A DNA stretch of 7,119 nt from Stenotrophomonas maltophilia (lineage in GTDB: Bacteria; Pseudomonadota; Gammaproteobacteria; Xanthomonadales; Xanthomonadaceae): contig DGIP01000060.1 in NCBI GenBank assembly GCA_002386405.1, forward strand, positions 670 to 7,788, given 5' to 3'. The position numbers were made by a program, and so were the translations under genes. This document shows positions 5,923 to 7,119 of this stretch, in pieces (the first letter of the stretch is position 1; each line of letters opens with the position of its first letter). The notes below the pieces were generated by a model. The model did not search any database. It was given only the letters and a program-made list of their open reading frames with translations, and was not told the origin of the DNA.

Positions 5923-6719
5923 TCGGTCACGGTGGTGACCGCGCGCTCCAGCAGCTGGATGTCGGCTTCGTGCTGGCGCGCCACGTGCGGGTCTTCGAAG
6001 AAGATCGCGCGCTGGCAGCGGCCTTCCAGCACCTGGTCGGCGATCTGCGCATCGCCGCCCATCGGGCCGCTCTGGTAGCGGGTCACCCATTCCTGTTCCT
6101 TGGGCCAGCCCCGGCTCCAGGCCAGCTCATTCAGGCGCTGGCCGGTGGTGCCGGTACCCACGCGGCTGCGGAAGCGCGAGAGCAGCTCGAAATGTTCGTC
6201 GGCGAAGGCCAGCATGGCCGGCTTCATCGCATCGTGCGCGATCAGCGCCAGCGTGTGCCGCTCGAACGCGTGCAGGTCATCGGCGCCGGCATCGGCAGCC
6301 AGGCCGGCGTGCATGCGTTCCACTTCGATCCAGTCGCGCGCGGTCGCCACGGTGGAGATGAAGGGCTTGCCGTGGATCACGCACTGGCGCTTGAGCGCGG
6401 TGGCTTCGGGGAACACCGAGGACGGGTCGACCGGGTCCATCAGGTAGATCGCCCCGTCCAGCGTGCGCTCGGGCGTGCCCATGCCCACCACCTCGGCGAC
6501 CAGCTTCATCAGGCCACCCTCGCGGCCGTTCGGGTAGCGGCGCAGGGGGGCGAAATCGGGCAGGAAGCCCAGCCGCTGGATGGCGTCATAGGTGCGGCCG
6601 ACCGCATGCAGCTCCACGCCCAGCTCGCGCAGCCCGGTATCGCTGGCGCGCAGCCAGCGGAACAACGCGGCGTGCTTGTCGTGGTGGTGCAGCCGATTGG
6701 CGGCCAGGCCGATGCGCAT
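5841..6719 (-). CDS. Two-domain methylglyoxal synthase homologue
   Basis: Likely converts dihydroxyacetone phosphate to methylglyoxal and phosphate. The 292-aa product is nearly twice the length of E. coli MgsA (152 aa) and contains two MGS-like domains. The C-terminal copy (about 155-282) keeps the active site: IAHDAMK with H162 and K166, GTGTTG 188-193, GPMGGD with D223, FFEDP with D243, then H250 and D253, which match E. coli H19, K23, D71, D91, H98 and D101 with the same spacing. The N-terminal copy (about 1-135) keeps the fold pattern (ELHAVGRTYDAI, AIYLMDP with D95, FISTVATARDWI) but has Leu70, Val102 and Glu105 where D71, H98 and D101 belong. Start 6719 is preferred because GGA stands 8 nt before it; ATG 6728 is an in-frame alternative adding three residues. 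It is divergent from the gene at 6854. Confidence 0.88.
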   Translation of the reverse strand: MRIGLAANRLHHHDKHAALFRWLRASDTGLRELGVELHAVGRTYDAIQRLGFLPDFAPLRRYPNGREGGLMKLVAEVVGMGTPERTLDGAIYLMDPVDPSSVFPEATALKRQCVIHGKPFISTVATARDWIEVERMHAGLAADAGADDLHAFERHTLALIAHDAMKPAMLAFADEHFELLSRFRSRVGTGTTGQRLNELAWSRGWPKEQEWVTRYQSGPMGGDAQIADQVLEGRCQRAIFFEDPHVARQHEADIQLLERAVTTVTDQAVCITAPRVAARWAQAATLRARAST

Positions 6720-6782
6720 GGGAATCATCCGGGAAAGTGCGGCATCCGCGACATTACCAGCCCTTCACGACAATTCGTAAAA

Positions 6783-6812
6783 GTTGCATAGCCGCCTACC
6801 GGGGCCATAACC
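6783..6812 (+). promoter_or_regulatory. Weak sigma-70-like promoter candidate for the gene at 6854
   Basis: TTGCAT (6784-6789) is followed after 16 bp by CATAAC (6806-6811), which has four matches to TATAAT. It would give a leader of about 35 nt that includes the ribosome binding site. The match is poor at the -35 box and rests on position alone. Confidence 0.25.
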
Positions 6813-6840
6813 GACATTGACCGCCATCAGCCCGTCAATC

Positions 6841-6847
6841 AGGACAG
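6841..6847 (+). promoter_or_regulatory. Shine-Dalgarno AGGACAG for the gene at 6854
   Basis: AGGA at 6841-6844 lies 9 nt before the ATG at 6854. It is the best ribosome binding site in the window and fixes the start of the last gene. It is preceded directly by an inverted repeat ATTGAC-N12-GTCAAT (6816-6839). Confidence 0.6.
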
Positions 6848-6853
6848 TCCCCC

Positions 6854-7119
6854 ATGCCCCTCTCCGCTACCCGCACCGCACCGTCGGTGCAGACGCTGGC
6901 CCACGACCGCGGCGCCCGCATCCGTACGCTGGGCCGCCTGCTGCGCCATGCCGCCCACGGCGATGCCGATGTGCTGCTGGTCGGGCTGGCGCGCATGCTG
7001 GATGCGCATATCGAATGCGACCACGCCGACGATGCCGGCAACGCCCGCATCCGCGACCAGCTGGATGAGATCCAGCTGTTGCTGGCGCTGGAGATCGAAC
7101 GCGCCGGGGTGCGGGCGGC
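6854..7119 (+). CDS. Unrecognised helical protein, 3'-truncated by window edge
   Basis: An open frame with no stop runs from ATG 6854 to the right edge (88 complete codons), beginning MPLSATRTAPSVQTLAHDRG. The codons show the strong G/C third-position bias of the real genes here, and AGGA stands 9 nt upstream. The visible part looks alpha-helical and amphipathic: TLGRLLRHAA, DVLLVGLARMLDAHIE, a His/Asp-rich stretch (ECDHADDAGN, residues 54-63), and RDQLDEIQLLLALEIE. No signal peptide or membrane helix is seen. I do not recognise the family and give no function. It is divergent from the methylglyoxal synthase gene, with a 134-bp shared upstream region. Confidence 0.75.
   Translation, partial: MPLSATRTAPSVQTLAHDRGARIRTLGRLLRHAAHGDADVLLVGLARMLDAHIECDHADDAGNARIRDQLDEIQLLLALEIERAGVRA

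Noticed and set aside
5926..5943. CGGTCAC-GGTG-GTGACCG hairpin near the end of the methylglyoxal synthase gene
   Set aside because: It lies inside the coding sequence of a conserved domain (AVTTVTD), has no T-tract, and is explained by codon choice.
5970..6791. Plus-strand open frame opposite the methylglyoxal synthase gene (273 codons)
   Set aside because: The minus-strand product carries two MGS domains with conserved residues; the plus-strand translation is an H/G/Q-rich shadow.
6817..7068. Plus-strand 83-codon frame overlapping the last gene
   Set aside because: P/R/H-rich shadow in another frame; the frame from 6854 has the ribosome binding site and normal codon bias.

Overview
This is a high-GC chromosomal segment with strong GC bias at third codon positions. 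It most likely comes from a gammaproteobacterium of the Xanthomonadaceae, and Stenotrophomonas is the best guess. Two things point there. The housekeeping proteins look gammaproteobacterial (PlsB, TtcA, RdgC, a YdcH-family protein). There are also two short hairpins flanked by GTAG (2171-2194 and, inverted, 5190-5212), which is the form of the GTAG/SMAG class of REP elements known from Stenotrophomonas. No phage, IS, CRISPR, tRNA or rRNA was seen.

Layout from left to right. (1) The 3' nine-tenths or so of plsB, glycerol-3-phosphate acyltransferase, runs off the left edge (1-2115, +) and its stop lies inside a perfect 11-bp hairpin. (2) A convergent small coiled-coil YdcH/DUF465 gene (2198-2401, -), with a REP hairpin between the two 3' ends. 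(3) A 97-bp divergent promoter region with a CRP/Clp-type palindrome (2438-2453) between ydcH and ttcA. (4) ttcA (2499-3371, +), tRNA 2-thiocytidine synthetase, followed 33 nt later by rdgC (3405-4310, +), a RecA-modulating DNA-binding protein, probably one transcript. It ends at a clear hairpin terminator (4317-4344). (5) A YgjP-type zinc metallopeptidase gene (4392-5171, +) followed by the second REP hairpin. (6) An unrecognised one-helix, membrane-anchored, probably beta-rich protein (5320-5922, +), whose 3' end overlaps the next gene and holds a seven-G run. (7) On the minus strand, a two-domain methylglyoxal synthase homologue (5841-6719): the C-terminal copy keeps all the catalytic residues and the N-terminal copy has lost several. 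(8) The start of an unrecognised helical protein (6854 to the right edge, +).

The genes do not form one pathway. Two of them touch triose-phosphate metabolism: PlsB uses glycerol 3-phosphate, which is made from dihydroxyacetone phosphate, and methylglyoxal synthase uses dihydroxyacetone phosphate directly. The most notable points are the tandem MGS protein with a degenerate first domain, three genes whose -10-like box sits 6-8 nt before the start codon (leaderless transcription candidates), the CRP/Clp-like site, and the uncharacterised membrane protein. I see no evidence for a new multi-gene system such as a defence island.
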